The notes below the pieces were generated by a model. That model made no database searches. It saw only the letters and a list, made by a program, of their open reading frames with translations, and was not told the origin of the DNA. Positions 23,672 through 23,853 of a stretch of DNA of 23,853 bases are shown in pieces (position 1 is the stretch's first letter; every line of letters starts with the position of its first letter). The stretch lies in assembly GCA_964520425.1 (NCBI GenBank), contig CAZFMX010000051.1, positions 1 through 23,853 of the forward strand. The letters are read 5' to 3'. The DNA comes from JAFGFY01 sp964520425 (GTDB lineage: Bacteria > Desulfobacterota > DSM-4660 > Desulfatiglandales > HGW-15). The position numbers were made by a program, and so were the translations under genes.

Positions 23672-23853
23672 ATGTTCATTTTACTGAAAATGCGATTGAA
23701 CACCTCGCAAGTATTTATGAGTATATTTTTCTTAATTCTCCTACTTATGCAAAACGAATGATCGATAAGATCACTCGCAGATCTGCTCAGATCGCCGCTC
23801 AACCCTATTCCGGCAGAACAGTGCCGGAGTATGAATCAGAAGATATTCGTGAG
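23668..23853 (+). CDS. ParE/RelE-family toxin (partial, cut by window end)
   Basis: The first 62 residues of a ParE-like toxin; the frame is open to the last base. The N-terminal strand VHFTENAIEHLASIYEYIF, the helix TYAKRMIDKITRRSAQIAAQP and the block YSGRTVPEYESEDIRE are hallmarks of the ParE/RelE fold, with the conserved P-x-x-G-R-x-V-P-E. Family members are usually 90-105 residues, so roughly a third is missing. The ATG at 23668 overlaps the antitoxin stop. Members of this fold are either gyrase inhibitors (ParE) or mRNA interferases (RelE); this sequence looks closer to ParE, but the C-terminal part needed to decide is absent. Confidence 0.85.
   Translation, partial: MNVHFTENAIEHLASIYEYIFLNSPTYAKRMIDKITRRSAQIAAQPYSGRTVPEYESEDIRE

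Overview
The window looks like a draft or metagenome-assembled contig (a 10-N assembly gap lies at 5839-5848) from an anaerobic Gram-negative bacterium, most likely Desulfobacterota (former Deltaproteobacteria). This rests on gene content: a short corrinoid-era MetE-like protein, a MOT1-type molybdate transporter, a corrinoid adenosyltransferase, a sigma-54-like promoter, large RND/ABC export genes, and many palindromic intergenic repeats. The taxon is an inference.

Left part (1-5 kb): three unrelated-looking genes, a MetE/UROD-like protein (434-1498, +), trmL (1942-2445, -) and a MOT1-type molybdate/sulfate transporter (3395-4594, +). They are separated by unusually long intergenic stretches filled with nested palindromes. 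Two homologous ~288-bp repeats (1626-1912 and 4713-5001) have flanks in the same orientation but a palindromic core in opposite orientation. Two further nested palindromes (80-279 and 2529-2933) share outer arms, and a relic lies at 8071-8166.

Main part (5-21.6 kb, all minus strand): a tightly spaced gene train, read right to left. The order is ABC ATPase; ABC-2 permease fused to an M1-peptidase-like and a golvesin-like domain; HlyD/MFP adaptor; RND pump 1; RND pump 2 fused to a C-terminal ABC ATPase; small ABC-2 permease; TolC-like outer membrane factor (interrupted by the assembly gap); and cobO/btuR-type corrinoid adenosyltransferase. ATGA overlaps couple ATPase to permease and RND1 to RND2. 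The set encodes every layer of an envelope-spanning exporter: two RND subunits, two ABC ATPases and two ABC-2 permeases sharing one adaptor and one outer membrane channel. The central curiosity is the 1583-residue RND-ABC fusion. Its ABC domain appears to be split by a roughly 190-residue insertion with about four membrane helices between the A-loop tyrosine and the Walker A motif. Substrate unknown. A sigma-54-like promoter (21859-21875, -) lies about 260 bp upstream of the first gene.

Right part (21.6-23.85 kb): an AT-rich regulatory stretch; a Y1/RAYT-type transposase precisely framed by 32-bp inverted repeats (22076-23180); and a ParD/ParE-like toxin-antitoxin pair whose toxin runs off the window end. 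No tRNA, rRNA or CRISPR array was seen.
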